Assembly: GCA_000335715.1 (NCBI GenBank) | Contig: AMYZ01000005.1 | Coordinates: 62,001-126,000, forward strand | From: a beta proteobacterium L13 | GTDB taxonomy: Bacteria; Pseudomonadota; Gammaproteobacteria; Burkholderiales; Chromobacteriaceae | Direction: 5' to 3' | DNA length: 64,000 nucleotides | Shown: positions 46,322 to 56,205 of the stretch, one piece after another | How positions within the stretch are numbered: position 1 is the stretch's first letter | Layout: every line of letters begins with the position of its first letter | Program-made: the position numbers and the translations under genes | Notes under the pieces: model-generated | The model's input: only the letters and a program-made list of their open reading frames with translations | What the model was told of the DNA's origin: nothing | Database searches by the model: none

Positions 46322-48496
46322 TCAGAGCTCCAGTGGGTCGACATCCAGCGACCAGCGCAGCTGGCGCGATGCCTTGCGGGCCAGGGCCTCGATGGTGGGC
46401 AGTTCTGCCCGCAGCCAGCCGTGCAGGGCGGCGCGGGCGGTGGATTCCAGCGTGAGCTGGGCGCGCTCGCGCCCGGCCAGGCGCGCCATCAGCGCGGGTG
46501 CCGGGCCGAACACGCTGATACCGTCCGGCGGCGCCCCCAGCTGTTGCAGCACAGCCTGCAAGAATTGCTCGGCGTCGGTATAGGCGGGGGCGTCGGCGCG
46601 CAACAGTATCTGGTAGGCCGCAGGCGGGAAGCCTGCCTCGCGGCGCTCGGCCAGCTGGCTGGCGGCAAAGCCGTCGAAATCGTGCTGCTGTAGCGCCAGG
46701 TAAAGCGGGTGGTCTGGCCACTGCGTCTGAATCACCACGTGGCCAGGCACACCGGCACGGCCGGCGCGGCCGGACACCTGCATCAGCTGCGCAAACAGGC
46801 GCTCGCTGGCGCGGAAATCTGCCGAGTACAAACCGCCGTCGCTACCCAGCACCACCACCAGCGACAGCGCGCCGAAATCGTGCCCCTTGGCCAGCATCTG
46901 CGTGCCCACCAGGATATCCACCTGGCCACTGTGCACGCGCTGGTAAATGCTGTCCCACGCCGCTTTGGTGCTGGTGCTGTCGCGGTCGATGCGCAAGATA
47001 CGCGCCTCCGGCAGCAGGCGCTGCAGCGCCGCCTCCAGCCTTTGCGTGCCCTCGCCCAGCGGCTTGATGTCGGGGTTGCCACAATCCGGGCACTGTACGG
47101 GGATGCGCTGCTGCGCACCGCAGTGATGGCAGCGCAGCTGGCGGGCGCTAAGGTGCAATACCATGCGGGCGCTGCAATGGCGACAGGTCGATGTCCAGCC
47201 ACAGTCGGTACACGCCAGCACCGGCGAGTAACCACGGCGGTTGATAAACACCAGGCTCATCTCGCGCCGCGCCAGGCGCTGGCGCAACGCCGCGATGACC
47301 TCTGGCGCCAGGCCATCGTCCAGCTTTTGCCGCCTGACATCCAGCAGGCCAATTTGCGGCAAGCTGGCACCGTCGTGGGCACGCTGGTTCAGCACCAGTT
47401 TGCGGTAGCGCCCGGCTTCCACATTGGCCACGGTTTCCAGGCTGGGCGTGGCGCTTCCCAGCAATACCGGCACCTGCTGCCGGTGCGCGCGCCATACCGC
47501 CAGATCGCGCGCGTGGTAACGCAGGCCGTCGTGCTGCTTGAACGAGCCGTCGTGCTCCTCGTCCACTATCACCAGGCCCAGCTGCGGCAGCGGGGTAAAC
47601 ACCGCCAGGCGGGTGCCGATGACAATGCCGGCACGGCCTTGCCAGGCATCCAGCCAGCCTTGCAGGCGCTCGCCATCGGATAGGCCACTGTGCAGGCAGG
47701 CAATGCCGGTGGCGGGAAAGCGCCGGGCAAAACGGTCGATCAGCTGCGGGGTCAGGTTGATTTCGGGAATGATCACCAGCACCTGGCGCCCTGCGGCCAA
47801 CACCTGGGCAATCAGCTGCAGGTAGACCTCGGTCTTGCCGCTACCGGTAATGCCGTGCAGCAGGAAGGCGGCAAAGCTGCCCAGCGCCGCCGCCACGGCG
47901 CTACGCGCGGCCTCTTGCTGGCTGTTCAGCGGCAGCGCCCCTTCTACGCGCAGCGCGGCGGGCTGCCACGGTAGCGCGCTGATGTCGCCACTGGCCAGGC
48001 CGGCCTTCAGATAGCTGCCCGCTTGCGGGTGCAGCTGGCGCAGGGCCTCGCGGCTGAGCGGCTGTTGCAAGGCCTGCCATAACAGTGTCTTGACGGTACT
48101 GCGCGCCGCTGGTGGCCGGGCCAGCCCTTGCGCGCTGAGCTGGTAATAATGATGGTCAGCCTGCTTGACCGGCCGCGCTTCGCGCAGGCTGGTAGGCAAG
48201 GCGGTAAACAAAGCCTGGCCCACCGGGTGCAGGTAATAGCGAGCGGCAAATTGCACCTGCTCCAGCAGCAAGGCCGGCAAAGGCGACAGCTCGTCCAGCA
48301 CGGCCAGAATGGGCTTGAGCTTGTCGGCAGCCACCGCCGGTGCCGGTATGCTGTTGTCGATAACGCCACACATTTCGCGTGGGCCAAAGGCTACTTTTAC
48401 CCGGGTGCCATCCGGCAACGGGCTGTCGTGCAGGTAGCTGAAGGCGGCGCGTAGCGGCACATCCAGCCACACCCCCAGTATCACGCGCTCAGTCAA
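46322..48496 (-). CDS. priA: Primosomal protein N' (replication restart helicase PriA)
   Basis: 724 residues from a TTG start (GGGAG six bases upstream); the frame to 48580 has only weak alternative starts. N-terminal DNA-binding domain, then helicase motifs GITGSGKTEVYLQ (Walker A), VDEEHDGSFKQ (DEEH box), and GTQMLAKGHDF, with the cysteine zinc-binding cluster CTDCGWTSTCRHCSARM...CHHCG...CPDCG inserted. It reloads the replisome at stalled forks. DnaA-box-like sequences lie upstream. Confidence 0.95.
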   Translation of the reverse strand: MTERVILGVWLDVPLRAAFSYLHDSPLPDGTRVKVAFGPREMCGVIDNSIPAPAVAADKLKPILAVLDELSPLPALLLEQVQFAARYYLHPVGQALFTALPTSLREARPVKQADHHYYQLSAQGLARPPAARSTVKTLLWQALQQPLSREALRQLHPQAGSYLKAGLASGDISALPWQPAALRVEGALPLNSQQEAARSAVAAALGSFAAFLLHGITGSGKTEVYLQLIAQVLAAGRQVLVIIPEINLTPQLIDRFARRFPATGIACLHSGLSDGERLQGWLDAWQGRAGIVIGTRLAVFTPLPQLGLVIVDEEHDGSFKQHDGLRYHARDLAVWRAHRQQVPVLLGSATPSLETVANVEAGRYRKLVLNQRAHDGASLPQIGLLDVRRQKLDDGLAPEVIAALRQRLARREMSLVFINRRGYSPVLACTDCGWTSTCRHCSARMVLHLSARQLRCHHCGAQQRIPVQCPDCGNPDIKPLGEGTQRLEAALQRLLPEARILRIDRDSTSTKAAWDSIYQRVHSGQVDILVGTQMLAKGHDFGALSLVVVLGSDGGLYSADFRASERLFAQLMQVSGRAGRAGVPGHVVIQTQWPDHPLYLALQQHDFDGFAASQLAERREAGFPPAAYQILLRADAPAYTDAEQFLQAVLQQLGAPPDGISVFGPAPALMARLAGRERAQLTLESTARAALHGWLRAELPTIEALARKASRQLRWSLDVDPLEL

Positions 48497-48538
48497 ATGA
48501 ACTCCCGTTTCCCGCCAGGCCACGCCGGTATTGGCTTG

Positions 48539-48585
48539 GCACAAGCTGTGCACAGATGCTGTGGATAACTTTGTGCACAAGCTGT
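48539..48585. repeat. Direct repeat pair flanking a DnaA box upstream of priA
   Basis: GCACAAGCTGT occurs twice, 36 bases apart from start to start, with TGTGGATAA between. TGTGCACA palindromes occur next to both copies. Located 43 to 89 bases upstream of the priA TTG. Confidence 0.7.
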
Positions 48586-48805
48586 AGTTGAGTGCTCGCC
48601 AAGGCCGTCAAACCTGCCTCGGCGTTAGATTGCACAAAAATTAATCTAAATATTTTATCTTTTAAATTCAACAGCTTATGGTTTTATGATTTTTTTATCG
48701 CTAGCGCTTGACAGAAAGCGCACAAACTTATTACTTATGTGAATAAGTACAGGAACAACACTGCACGCAGCTGTCAAGCCCCTTGCGCAAACAGCGGCCA
48801 ACAAT

Positions 48806-48836
48806 AAAAAACGGCCACCGCATCATACGATGGCCG
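48806..48836 (-). terminator. Terminator of hemE
   Basis: On the minus strand CGGCCATCG, seven bases, CGGTGGCCG (one G-T wobble) is followed by six T residues, 20 bases after the hemE stop. Confidence 0.75.
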
Positions 48837-48855
48837 CCAGCAAAAAGCAGCGCGT

Positions 48856-49917
48856 TTACTGGTGGTACTGACGCGACAAGCGGTGTACGGCTTCAACCAG
48901 CGCACCGGCGTGCGCCGGGTCGGCAAACTGCGAAATACCATGGCCCAGGTTGAACACGTGGCCACTGCCGTGGCCGTAAGCAGCCAGAATGCGGCCGGCT
49001 TCGGCTTCGATCGACGCCGGGCTGCCAAACAGCGCGTTAGGGTCGAAGTTACCCTGCAGGGCGACCTGCTCGCCCACGCGGGCACGCGCCAGGCCAATGT
49101 CGGTAGTCCAGTCCAGGCCTACGCAATCGGCACCAATGCCGGCGATGGTTTCCAGCCATTGGCCACCACCTTTGGTAAACACGATCACCGGCACACGGCG
49201 GCCATCTACCTCGCGGGTCAGGCCGGCGATGATCTGCTGCATATAGGCCAGCGAAAACTCTTTATACGCCGCGTGGCTCAGTGCGCCGCCCCAGGTGTCA
49301 AAAATCTGCACGGCCTGCGCGCCGGCGGCAATCTGGGCGTTCAGGTAGGCGGTTACCGACTGCGCGGTAATCTGCAGAATGCGGTGCAGCAGCTCCGGGC
49401 GGGCGTACAGCATGGCTTTCACGTGGCGGAAGTCGGCCGAACCGCCGCCTTCGATCATGTAGCAGGCCAGGGTAAACGGGCTGCCAGAGAAGCCGATCAG
49501 CGGTACACGGCCATCCAGCGCGCGGCGGATGCTGCTAACCGCGTCAAACACATACTGCAGTTTTTCCAGCGGGGCCACTTCCAGCGCCTGGATTGCGGCT
49601 TCGTCGCGCAGCGTACGTTCGAACTTGGGGCCTTCGCCTTCGGCAAAATACAGGCCCAGGCCCATGGCATCCGGCACGGTCAGAATGTCGGAAAACAGGA
49701 TGGCCGCGTCCAGCGGGAAACGTTCCAGCGGCTGCAGGGTCACTTCGGTAGCGTAATCCGGGCTGGTGCACAGACCCATGAAGCTGCCCGCCTTGGCACG
49801 GGTAGCGCGGTATTCCGGCAGGTAGCGGCCAGCCTGGCGCATCATCCAGATCGGGGTGTAGTCAACCGGCTGCTTCAGCAGCGCGCGCAGGAAGGTGTCA
49901 TTCTTGAGCTGTGTCAT
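48856..49917 (-). CDS. hemE: Uroporphyrinogen decarboxylase
   Basis: 353 residues. It converts uroporphyrinogen III to coproporphyrinogen III in heme synthesis. [20 protein letters not shown] near the N-terminus and [19 protein letters not shown] are diagnostic, with the catalytic Asp in [14 protein letters not shown] copy of the repeat lies 24 bases upstream of the start, within the 210-base gap to mscS. Confidence 0.97.
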   Translation of the reverse strand: MTQLKNDTFLRALLKQPVDYTPIWMMRQAGRYLPEYRATRAKAGSFMGLCTSPDYATEVTLQPLERFPLDAAILFSDILTVPDAMGLGLYFAEGEGPKFERTLRDEAAIQALEVAPLEKLQYVFDAVSSIRRALDGRVPLIGFSGSPFTLACYMIEGGGSADFRHVKAMLYARPELLHRILQITAQSVTAYLNAQIAAGAQAVQIFDTWGGALSHAAYKEFSLAYMQQIIAGLTREVDGRRVPVIVFTKGGGQWLETIAGIGADCVGLDWTTDIGLARARVGEQVALQGNFDPNALFGSPASIEAEAGRILAAYGHGSGHVFNLGHGISQFADPAHAGALVEAVHRLSRQYHQ

Positions 49918-49997
49918 GTCGGCCTGAGTGGGTCTGATAAGTTGGCCGCATTATACCGCGACCGCCCCGCCCCGTGCTTTGACATAAGTCGCCCCGT

Positions 49998-50006
49998 TGT
50001 GGACAA
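49998..50006. promoter_or_regulatory. DnaA-box match in the hemE/mscS intergenic region
   Basis: TGTGGACAA is the reverse complement of TTGTCCACA, a strong DnaA box variant. It lies about 80 bases upstream of hemE. A single 9-base match, so it may be chance. Confidence 0.35.
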
Positions 50007-50127
50007 AACACCGGCGGTCCCCTGCGCAGGATTTATTGCCATTGTTAATGCACTTGTGGGGCACCACCCCGTGTGCTTAACTGGAACAGTTGTAACGCCT
50101 TTCAAACAGACTTTAAAGGGATAGCAC

Positions 50128-50946
50128 ATGAATCAGACTGACATTTCACAGTGGCAACAAGTACTTGGCACTTACGCCATCGATGTCGGCGTCAAACTGT
50201 TGGCCGCCATCCTGTTCTGGGTGCTGGGGCGCTGGCTGATCGGCGTAGTCGGCAACCTGGTGCAACGCGCGCTGGCGCGCCAGCACGTCGACGCTACCAT
50301 CATGCGCTACATGGGCACCGTCATTAACGTTACCCTCAACATCATGCTGGTGGTGGGTATTCTGGGTTACTTCGGCATCCAGACCACCACCTTTGCCGCG
50401 CTGTTTGCTGCTGCTGGCGTTGCCATCGGCATGGCGTGGTCCGGCCTGCTGTCCAACTTTGCCGCTGGCGTGTTCCTGATCGTGCTGCGTCCGATGAAGG
50501 CTGGTGACTTTGTGACCGCCGGCGGTGTGACCGGTACCGTGCGCGAGATCGGCCTGTTCACCACGGCACTGAACACCCCGGACAACGTACTGACCATGGT
50601 GGGTAACAGCAAAATCCTCGGCGATACCCTGCAAAACTACAGCAGCAACCCGCACCGCCGCGTCGAGCTCAAAGCCCAGTTGGCTGGCAGCGCCGATTTC
50701 CCGGCCGCCGTAGCCGTACTGAAAGAACGCCTTGCTGCCATCCCCAATGTACTGGCTACCCCGGCCGTAGAGGTGGAAATCCTGGAGTTCAACCTGGTGG
50801 GCCCGGTGCTGGCGATACGCCCCTACTGCCATAACGACCACTACTGGCAAGTGTATTTCGACACCAACAAAACCATCCGCGAAGCGCTGGGTGGCCAGGA
50901 TTTCCCTGCGCCGATGCCGGCACAGCTGGTTTACGTCAAGCAGTAA
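50128..50946 (+). CDS. mscS: Small-conductance mechanosensitive channel MscS
   Basis: 272 residues. Three transmembrane helices. The pore helix has the Gly/Ala-rich pattern AAAGVAIGMAWSGLLSNFAAG, followed by the beta domain (VTAGGVTGTVREIGLF, NTPDNVLTMVGNSKI). It opens under hypo-osmotic membrane tension. An AAAGGG ribosome site lies ten bases upstream. Confidence 0.94.
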   Translation: MNQTDISQWQQVLGTYAIDVGVKLLAAILFWVLGRWLIGVVGNLVQRALARQHVDATIMRYMGTVINVTLNIMLVVGILGYFGIQTTTFAALFAAAGVAIGMAWSGLLSNFAAGVFLIVLRPMKAGDFVTAGGVTGTVREIGLFTTALNTPDNVLTMVGNSKILGDTLQNYSSNPHRRVELKAQLAGSADFPAAVAVLKERLAAIPNVLATPAVEVEILEFNLVGPVLAIRPYCHNDHYWQVYFDTNKTIREALGGQDFPAPMPAQLVYVKQ

Positions 50947-51055
50947 CCCTGTAGCACACCTGCCGGGGGCGCTGCGGCGGCTGCCCGGCAGGCCAGCATG
51001 GCTTCACAAACCAGAACGGCATGCGCACAATGGCAAAAAAACCTGCCACCACACC

Positions 51056-51829
51056 ATGCACCCCATTTTTCGCCCCGCCCTCCCCCTGCTATGCCTGCTG
51101 CTCGCCGTGCCCGGCTGTGCCAACAACAAGGCACGCGAAGAAGCCAGCCGCGCTACCGTCACTATCAGCAGTGATGGCAAACGCCTGGTGTACAACGGCA
51201 AGATCAAGGCCAGTACCGTAGATGAAGCGCTGGCACTGTACCAGGCCGCGCAGCGCAAGCCCGACACGCTGGATATCTCCAGCCAGGGCGGCAGCCTGTA
51301 CGACGGCATCCGCCTGGGCATGCTGGTACACCAGCAGCAGCTGGATGTACGCATTTTTGGCGAATGTGCCTCATCGTGCGCCAACTACATCTTCCCTGCC
51401 GGCAAAAACAAATACCTGCTACCTAACAGCCGGCTGTTATGGCACGGTGGCATGCTGCAGCCCGACTGGCGCGCACGCATACAGCAGCGTTACCCCGACG
51501 ACGCGCATGCGCGGCTACGCGCCATCGAAGAAAACGACTGGATGCAACAGTACGAAGCGGCGTTTTTCCGCCGGATCGGCGTGAACCCGCTGTTGACGGT
51601 ATGCGGCCAGCACCCTGCCTGGCGGCAGCAGTTTCCCGATACCCACGGCTTTGACTACACGCTGGATGACCTGGCACGCTTCGGGGTACGCAATATCCAC
51701 ATGGTTGGCCGCAGCTGGCGGCCGCCCCTTGGCGATAGTGCGATCTTCCGCGCCAGCTACTGCGATAGCCCGCCCCCCATCAGCAACGAGCTCATCAAAA
51801 ACGCCAGCCGTTACGATGATGACGACTAA
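51056..51829 (+). CDS. ClpP-like periplasmic lipoprotein
   Basis: 257 residues. Lipobox with Cys21 (LLAVPGC). The middle resembles the ClpP/crotonase serine-protease fold seen in COG3904-type proteins: DISSQGGSLYDGIRLGMLV (oxyanion strand), GECASSCANYIFPAGKN (candidate catalytic Ser in ASSC), and LLWHGG (candidate His). The C-terminal half is unfamiliar. Two nearby Cys in the active loop could form a disulfide. Protease activity is inferred. The longer frame from 50891 overlaps the mscS end. Confidence 0.78.
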   Translation: MHPIFRPALPLLCLLLAVPGCANNKAREEASRATVTISSDGKRLVYNGKIKASTVDEALALYQAAQRKPDTLDISSQGGSLYDGIRLGMLVHQQQLDVRIFGECASSCANYIFPAGKNKYLLPNSRLLWHGGMLQPDWRARIQQRYPDDAHARLRAIEENDWMQQYEAAFFRRIGVNPLLTVCGQHPAWRQQFPDTHGFDYTLDDLARFGVRNIHMVGRSWRPPLGDSAIFRASYCDSPPPISNELIKNASRYDDDD

Positions 51830-51836
51830 CAGACAA

Positions 51837-51868
51837 GACAAAGCCCCCCGCATGCGGGGGGCTTTGTC
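51837..51868. terminator. Bidirectional terminator between the ClpP-like and RND genes
   Basis: GACAAAGCCCCCCGCA is followed directly by its exact reverse complement, a perfect 16-base-arm hairpin between convergent genes. Confidence 0.9.
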
Positions 51869-51885
51869 ATGAGCGCCCTGGCTGG

Positions 51886-54800
51886 CTAATCGTGTGCCTG
51901 GGCAACTTTCTGCCCGCTCAGCCGTGCCAGCAGGCGGCGGATACGGCTACGCAGGCCATCCATATAGGTGTACACCACCGGCACCACGATCAGCGTCAGC
52001 ACGGTAGACGTAATCATGCCGCCGATAATGGCGTGCGCCATCGGGCGCTGTGTTTCCGAGCCCGCCCCGCTGGCCAGCGCCAGCGGCAGCATGCCGAAGA
52101 TCATGGCCAGGCTGGTCATCATGATGGGGCGCAGCCGCACGCGGCCCGCCTCCACTATGGCATCCAGCCGCGACATGCCCTCGCGCCGGCTCTGGTTAAT
52201 GAAGTCCACCAGCAAAATGCCGTTTTTCGACGCCAGGCCCATCAGCATGATGATGCCGATCACCGAGAACATGTTCAGCGTGGAGCCAAACAGCAGCAAC
52301 GCCACAAACACGCCGACAAAGGCCAGCGGCAACGCCACCATGATGGTGATGGGCAGGGTGAAGCTGCGGAACTGCGCCGCCAGAATCATGTAGATGAAGA
52401 TCACCCCCATGGCCAGCGCCTGCACCGCGTAGCCCAGCGATTCCTGCATGTCCTGGCGCTCGCCCTGCTGCGACAGCACCACGCCAGCCGGCAGCTTCAC
52501 CGCCTTGAGCACCTTGTCGACATCGGCAAACACCTCGCCCGAGCTGCGGCCGCTGATATTGGCCGTCACGCTGATTTCGCGCATCAGGTCGGTACGCTCA
52601 ATCTGGCGCGGGCTGGTAGCCGGCACAATGCTGGCCACCTGCGACAGCGGCACCATCTGCGCCTCGCCACTGTCGGCACGGCGGCCTGGCACCATCAGCA
52701 CGTCCAGCAGCTCGGCGGCGCGCTCTTCGCGCGGTACCTGTAGCCGCACACTGTAGTTTTCACCGTCCGGCGCTTCCCAGGTGGTCGCTGTACTGCCGCC
52801 CAGCAACACCGACAGCGTATTGCCGACGCGAGCCAGATCCACGCCCAGGGTGGCGGCCGCGTCGCGGTGCAGCTGTACGTTCAGCGCCGGGTCAGCATCG
52901 CTCAGGCTGGACTCCACATCGCTGACGCCCTTCACCTGCTTGATGGCTGCCATGATGTCGGTGGTGGCACGCTGCAGACTTTGCAGGTCGCTCCCGCGCA
53001 CGCCCAGGTTCACCGGTTTGCCCGGTGGCCCGTGCTGGCCGGTTTCTTCTACCGAATCCAGCTGTATGCCCGCTACCGGCAGCGCTGCACTGCGCGCTGC
53101 CGCCATCAGCGCGAACAAATCACGCTGGCGGTTCTGTTTGTCACCTACGTCCACCGACAAGCGGGCTTCGTTACGCCCCGCGCCAAAGCTGCCGCCACCG
53201 ATCTTGCTATCGATAGACTTCACTTCGGGCAAGGCGGCGCGGATGCGCTGCTCTACCTCGCGCGCCTTGCCTTCGGTGTACTCCAGCGTAGACCCGGCGG
53301 CGGTCTTGAAGGTGAGGCGGAACTCGCCCTTGTCGGCCGCCGGCATGAACTCGCCACCGATAACGGGCACCAGCATGAAGCTGCCCACGGTCATGGCCAG
53401 CGCGCTGGCTACCACGGTTTTACGGTGCGCCAGCGACCAGCGGATGACCGCTACGTAGCGCTCGCCCAGGCGGTCCAGCGAAGCTTCGAACCAGTCCAGC
53501 ATGCGGCCAACCGGCCCCTTGTGTTTGTCGCCGTGGCGATGCGGGTCGTGCCAGATAGACGACAGCATCGGGTCCAGCGTAAACGACACCAGCAGCGAAA
53601 TCAGTACCGCCACGGTCACCGCCAGGCCAAACTGGTGGAAGAACTTGCCGATGATGCCGCCCATGAAGCCCACGGGCAGGAACACCGCCACAATGGTAAG
53701 CGTGGTGGCCAGCACCGCCAGGCCGATCTCGTTGGTGCCGTCCAGCGCCGCCTGAAAGTGGCTCTTGCCCAGGTTGGCGTGGCGCACGATGTTTTCGCGT
53801 ACCACGATGGCGTCGTCGATCAGCAGGCCCACCGATAACGACAGCGCCATCAGCGTCATCATGTTCAGGGTGAAACCCATGGCCTGGATGGCAAATAGCG
53901 TACCGATCATGGAAATCGGCAGCGTCAGGCCGGTAATCACCGTGCTGCGCCAGCTACCCAGAAACAGGAACACAATCAGCACGGTCAGCGCAGCGCCTTC
54001 CAGCAGGGTTTTTTCTACCTCGTGCAGCGAGCCTTTTACTTCTTCCGACTTGTCATACGTCAGGCGCACGCTGGTGCCGGCCGGTGCCTGTGGCTGGTAT
54101 TCGGCCACAATGCGCTTCACGCCGTCGGCCACGCTCACCACGTTGGCGCCACGTGCGGCGCGGATATCCAGCCCCACGCCGGGCTTGCCGTCGATCAGCG
54201 TAATGCTGTTGCGCTCGGCTTCGGCGTCGTCCACCTCGGCCACGTCGGCCAGGCGGATGTCACGGCCGTCGCGGCTGGCAATCACCAGGGCACGGAAGTC
54301 GTCCATGGTCTTGAGCTTGCCGGCTACCCGCACCGACAACTCGTTGTTCTGCGTGCTGACCTGGCCGGCCGGGTAGTCACGGTTGGCCGCAGCGATGGCG
54401 TCCGACACCTCGCTTACCGACAAGCCCAGCGCTTCCAGCCGGTACGGGTCCAGCTGCACGCGCACCTCGCGCTTGCTGCCGCCGACAATCTTCACTTCGC
54501 CCACACCCGCTACCGTTTGCAGGCGCTTTTTCAGCACGTTCTCAGCCCAGGTAGACAGGTCGCGCTGGCTGCTCTGCGCCGAGCTGAGCGTATAGGACAT
54601 CAGCGGGTCGTCGTTGGGGTTCATCTGTGAAATGGTGGGGGTATCCACCTCGCGCCGCAGGCTGCCCTGCACCGCGCCCACCTTGTCGCGCACCTCTTGC
54701 AAGCCCTGTACCGCGTCGGTAGACAGCTCGAACTCCACCACCACTACCGAGCTGCCCTCAAACGAATACGAACGGATGTGCTTGACGCCGTTGATGGTGT

Positions 54801-55014
54801 TGACCGCTTCTTCGATAGGGCGGGTGACATCGCTTTCCACCACCTCGGGCGAGGCGCCCTGATACGCGGTGGATACCACCGCTACCGGGAAGCGGATATC
54901 GGGGAACTCCTCTACCGGCAGGTTGCGCCAGGCAAACAGGCCCAGCACCGTGAGCAGCAACATCAGCACGGCAGCAAAGTAGGGGTTTTGTACACTGACG
55001 CGTGTCAGCCACAT
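51886..55014 (-). CDS. RND-family efflux pump inner-membrane transporter
   Basis: 1042 residues, the usual AcrB/MdtB/MexB-like length, with 12 transmembrane helices and two large periplasmic loops. The proton-relay aspartates are in [17 protein letters not shown] (helix 4), and the start [18 protein letters not shown] is typical of the HAE/HME group. Substrates cannot be predicted. The adaptor gene is 12 bases upstream in the same operon. No outer-membrane channel gene is in the window, so the pump probably borrows one. Confidence 0.94.
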   Translation of the reverse strand: MWLTRVSVQNPYFAAVLMLLLTVLGLFAWRNLPVEEFPDIRFPVAVVSTAYQGASPEVVESDVTRPIEEAVNTINGVKHIRSYSFEGSSVVVVEFELSTDAVQGLQEVRDKVGAVQGSLRREVDTPTISQMNPNDDPLMSYTLSSAQSSQRDLSTWAENVLKKRLQTVAGVGEVKIVGGSKREVRVQLDPYRLEALGLSVSEVSDAIAAANRDYPAGQVSTQNNELSVRVAGKLKTMDDFRALVIASRDGRDIRLADVAEVDDAEAERNSITLIDGKPGVGLDIRAARGANVVSVADGVKRIVAEYQPQAPAGTSVRLTYDKSEEVKGSLHEVEKTLLEGAALTVLIVFLFLGSWRSTVITGLTLPISMIGTLFAIQAMGFTLNMMTLMALSLSVGLLIDDAIVVRENIVRHANLGKSHFQAALDGTNEIGLAVLATTLTIVAVFLPVGFMGGIIGKFFHQFGLAVTVAVLISLLVSFTLDPMLSSIWHDPHRHGDKHKGPVGRMLDWFEASLDRLGERYVAVIRWSLAHRKTVVASALAMTVGSFMLVPVIGGEFMPAADKGEFRLTFKTAAGSTLEYTEGKAREVEQRIRAALPEVKSIDSKIGGGSFGAGRNEARLSVDVGDKQNRQRDLFALMAAARSAALPVAGIQLDSVEETGQHGPPGKPVNLGVRGSDLQSLQRATTDIMAAIKQVKGVSDVESSLSDADPALNVQLHRDAAATLGVDLARVGNTLSVLLGGSTATTWEAPDGENYSVRLQVPREERAAELLDVLMVPGRRADSGEAQMVPLSQVASIVPATSPRQIERTDLMREISVTANISGRSSGEVFADVDKVLKAVKLPAGVVLSQQGERQDMQESLGYAVQALAMGVIFIYMILAAQFRSFTLPITIMVALPLAFVGVFVALLLFGSTLNMFSVIGIIMLMGLASKNGILLVDFINQSRREGMSRLDAIVEAGRVRLRPIMMTSLAMIFGMLPLALASGAGSETQRPMAHAIIGGMITSTVLTLIVVPVVYTYMDGLRSRIRRLLARLSGQKVAQAHD

Positions 55015-55026
55015 GGCCGTGTCTCC

Positions 55027-56148
55027 TTAAGGTTTGGGCAGGATCACGGCGTCGCCGGGCTTCACGCCCAGTAGCGCCGCCGCCAGGATGGTCTGCCCGG
55101 CAGCCACGCCTTGCACCGCCAGCACGCGCTCGCTATCCGAGCGCAGCACGATACGCACCGGCTGTTTTACCAGCCGCCCCCCCTGTACCAGCATCACCCA
55201 CGGGCTGGCACTGTCGGCCTGCTGTACGGCCGCTTGCGGCAGACGCACCGCGTCCAGCACCTCGCGCTGCACGATGCCGCCTTTGGCAAACTGGCCGGCT
55301 TTCAGGCGGCCATCCTGATTGGCAACACGCACATAAACACTAAATGTCCGCGTGGCCGTGGCCGCTACCGGGTTGATGCGTACCAGCTCGCCACGGAATT
55401 CGCCGGCCAGCCCTTCTACGGTAAAGCGGGCAGCCTGGCCGGGCTTGAGCTTGCCGATGTCACGCGCCGGCATGTTGGCCGCAGCCTCCAGCACCGACAG
55501 GTCGGCAATGGCAAACAGTTTCTGGTTCTTGCTGGCCTGCTCGCCAGGCTGGGTGCGCCGGGCATACACGGTGCCCGCCATCGGCGCGCGCACCTCGGTT
55601 TCGCCCAGGCTGGTTTTGGCACGCGCCAGCTGGCTGCGCCGTGCGGCCAACTCGCCCACGCGGATCTGGTAGTCGTTGTCGATTTCATCGAATGCCAGCT
55701 TGGAGATAAACCCCTGCTGGTACAGCTCGCGCTGCTTGTCGCGCTTGAGGCGGGCCAGCTTCAGCCGCGCTTCGTCGTTGGCCAGCTGTGCCTGCATTTC
55801 CAGTACGTTCTGGCGTAGCGCTTCGGCGTCGATGCGCGCCAGCAGCTGGCCTTTCTGAACCGTTTCGCCCTCGCGTACCAGCACGGCCAGCACGGTGCCT
55901 TCGCTCTGCGCGGCCACCTCGGCGCTGTTTAGCGGGTTCAGCGTGGCGGTAAAGGGTAGCTGCTCGGCCACCGGTGCTACCGCCGTCACCAGCAAGTCGG
56001 CAGGCGACAGTGCACGGGCTGGCGTACTGGCTGCCGCCGCGCTGGCGGCCTTGGCTGCATCGGTATCGCTTTTATTGCAGGCAGTGCCCATCACAGCCAG
56101 GCCAAGCAGCAGCATGGCGGCCAGGGGGCTTAATCTGTAGCTATGCAT
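55027..56148 (-). CDS. RND efflux periplasmic adaptor (membrane fusion protein)
   Basis: 373 residues. A lipoprotein signal with MGTAC (Cys24) and a modular adaptor fold: barrel-sandwich/lipoyl segment GTVLAVLVREGETVQKGQLLARID, helical hairpin, then VRAPMAGTVYARRTQPGEQ and a beta barrel. It links the RND transporter to an outer-membrane channel. The ATG at 56148 is chosen over one five codons upstream for its signal peptide. Confidence 0.93.
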   Translation of the reverse strand: MHSYRLSPLAAMLLLGLAVMGTACNKSDTDAAKAASAAAASTPARALSPADLLVTAVAPVAEQLPFTATLNPLNSAEVAAQSEGTVLAVLVREGETVQKGQLLARIDAEALRQNVLEMQAQLANDEARLKLARLKRDKQRELYQQGFISKLAFDEIDNDYQIRVGELAARRSQLARAKTSLGETEVRAPMAGTVYARRTQPGEQASKNQKLFAIADLSVLEAAANMPARDIGKLKPGQAARFTVEGLAGEFRGELVRINPVAATATRTFSVYVRVANQDGRLKAGQFAKGGIVQREVLDAVRLPQAAVQQADSASPWVMLVQGGRLVKQPVRIVLRSDSERVLAVQGVAAGQTILAAALLGVKPGDAVILPKP

Positions 56149-56205
56149 TACACAGTCCTTCAAGGCAGCCCCGCCTGCGCGGCGGGGCCGGTTTGATCGG
56201 GGAAA

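Larger units (their letters stand above)
48497..48855. other. A+T-rich intergenic region between priA and hemE with DnaA-box matches
   Basis: 359 bases without a convincing gene. The part next to priA carries GCACAAGCTGT twice (48539-48549 and 48575-48585) flanking TGTGGATAA at 48560-48568, the reverse complement of the perfect DnaA box TTATCCACA. A second TTATNCACA match (as TGTGAATAA) is at 48738-48746. Between them about 48630-48700 is very A+T-rich. The hemE terminator is at the right end. I read this as a priA regulatory region, possibly DnaA-responsive. Confidence 0.55.

Noticed and set aside
48489-48671. 60-codon minus-strand open frame upstream of priA
   Set aside because: Overlaps the priA start and the DnaA-box/direct-repeat area; no ribosome site or homology recognised.
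48497-50127. Chromosome replication origin at hemE
   Set aside because: DnaA-box matches are few and scattered, dnaA/dnaN/gyrB are not here, and gene direction does not diverge across the site. Kept only as a regulatory finding.
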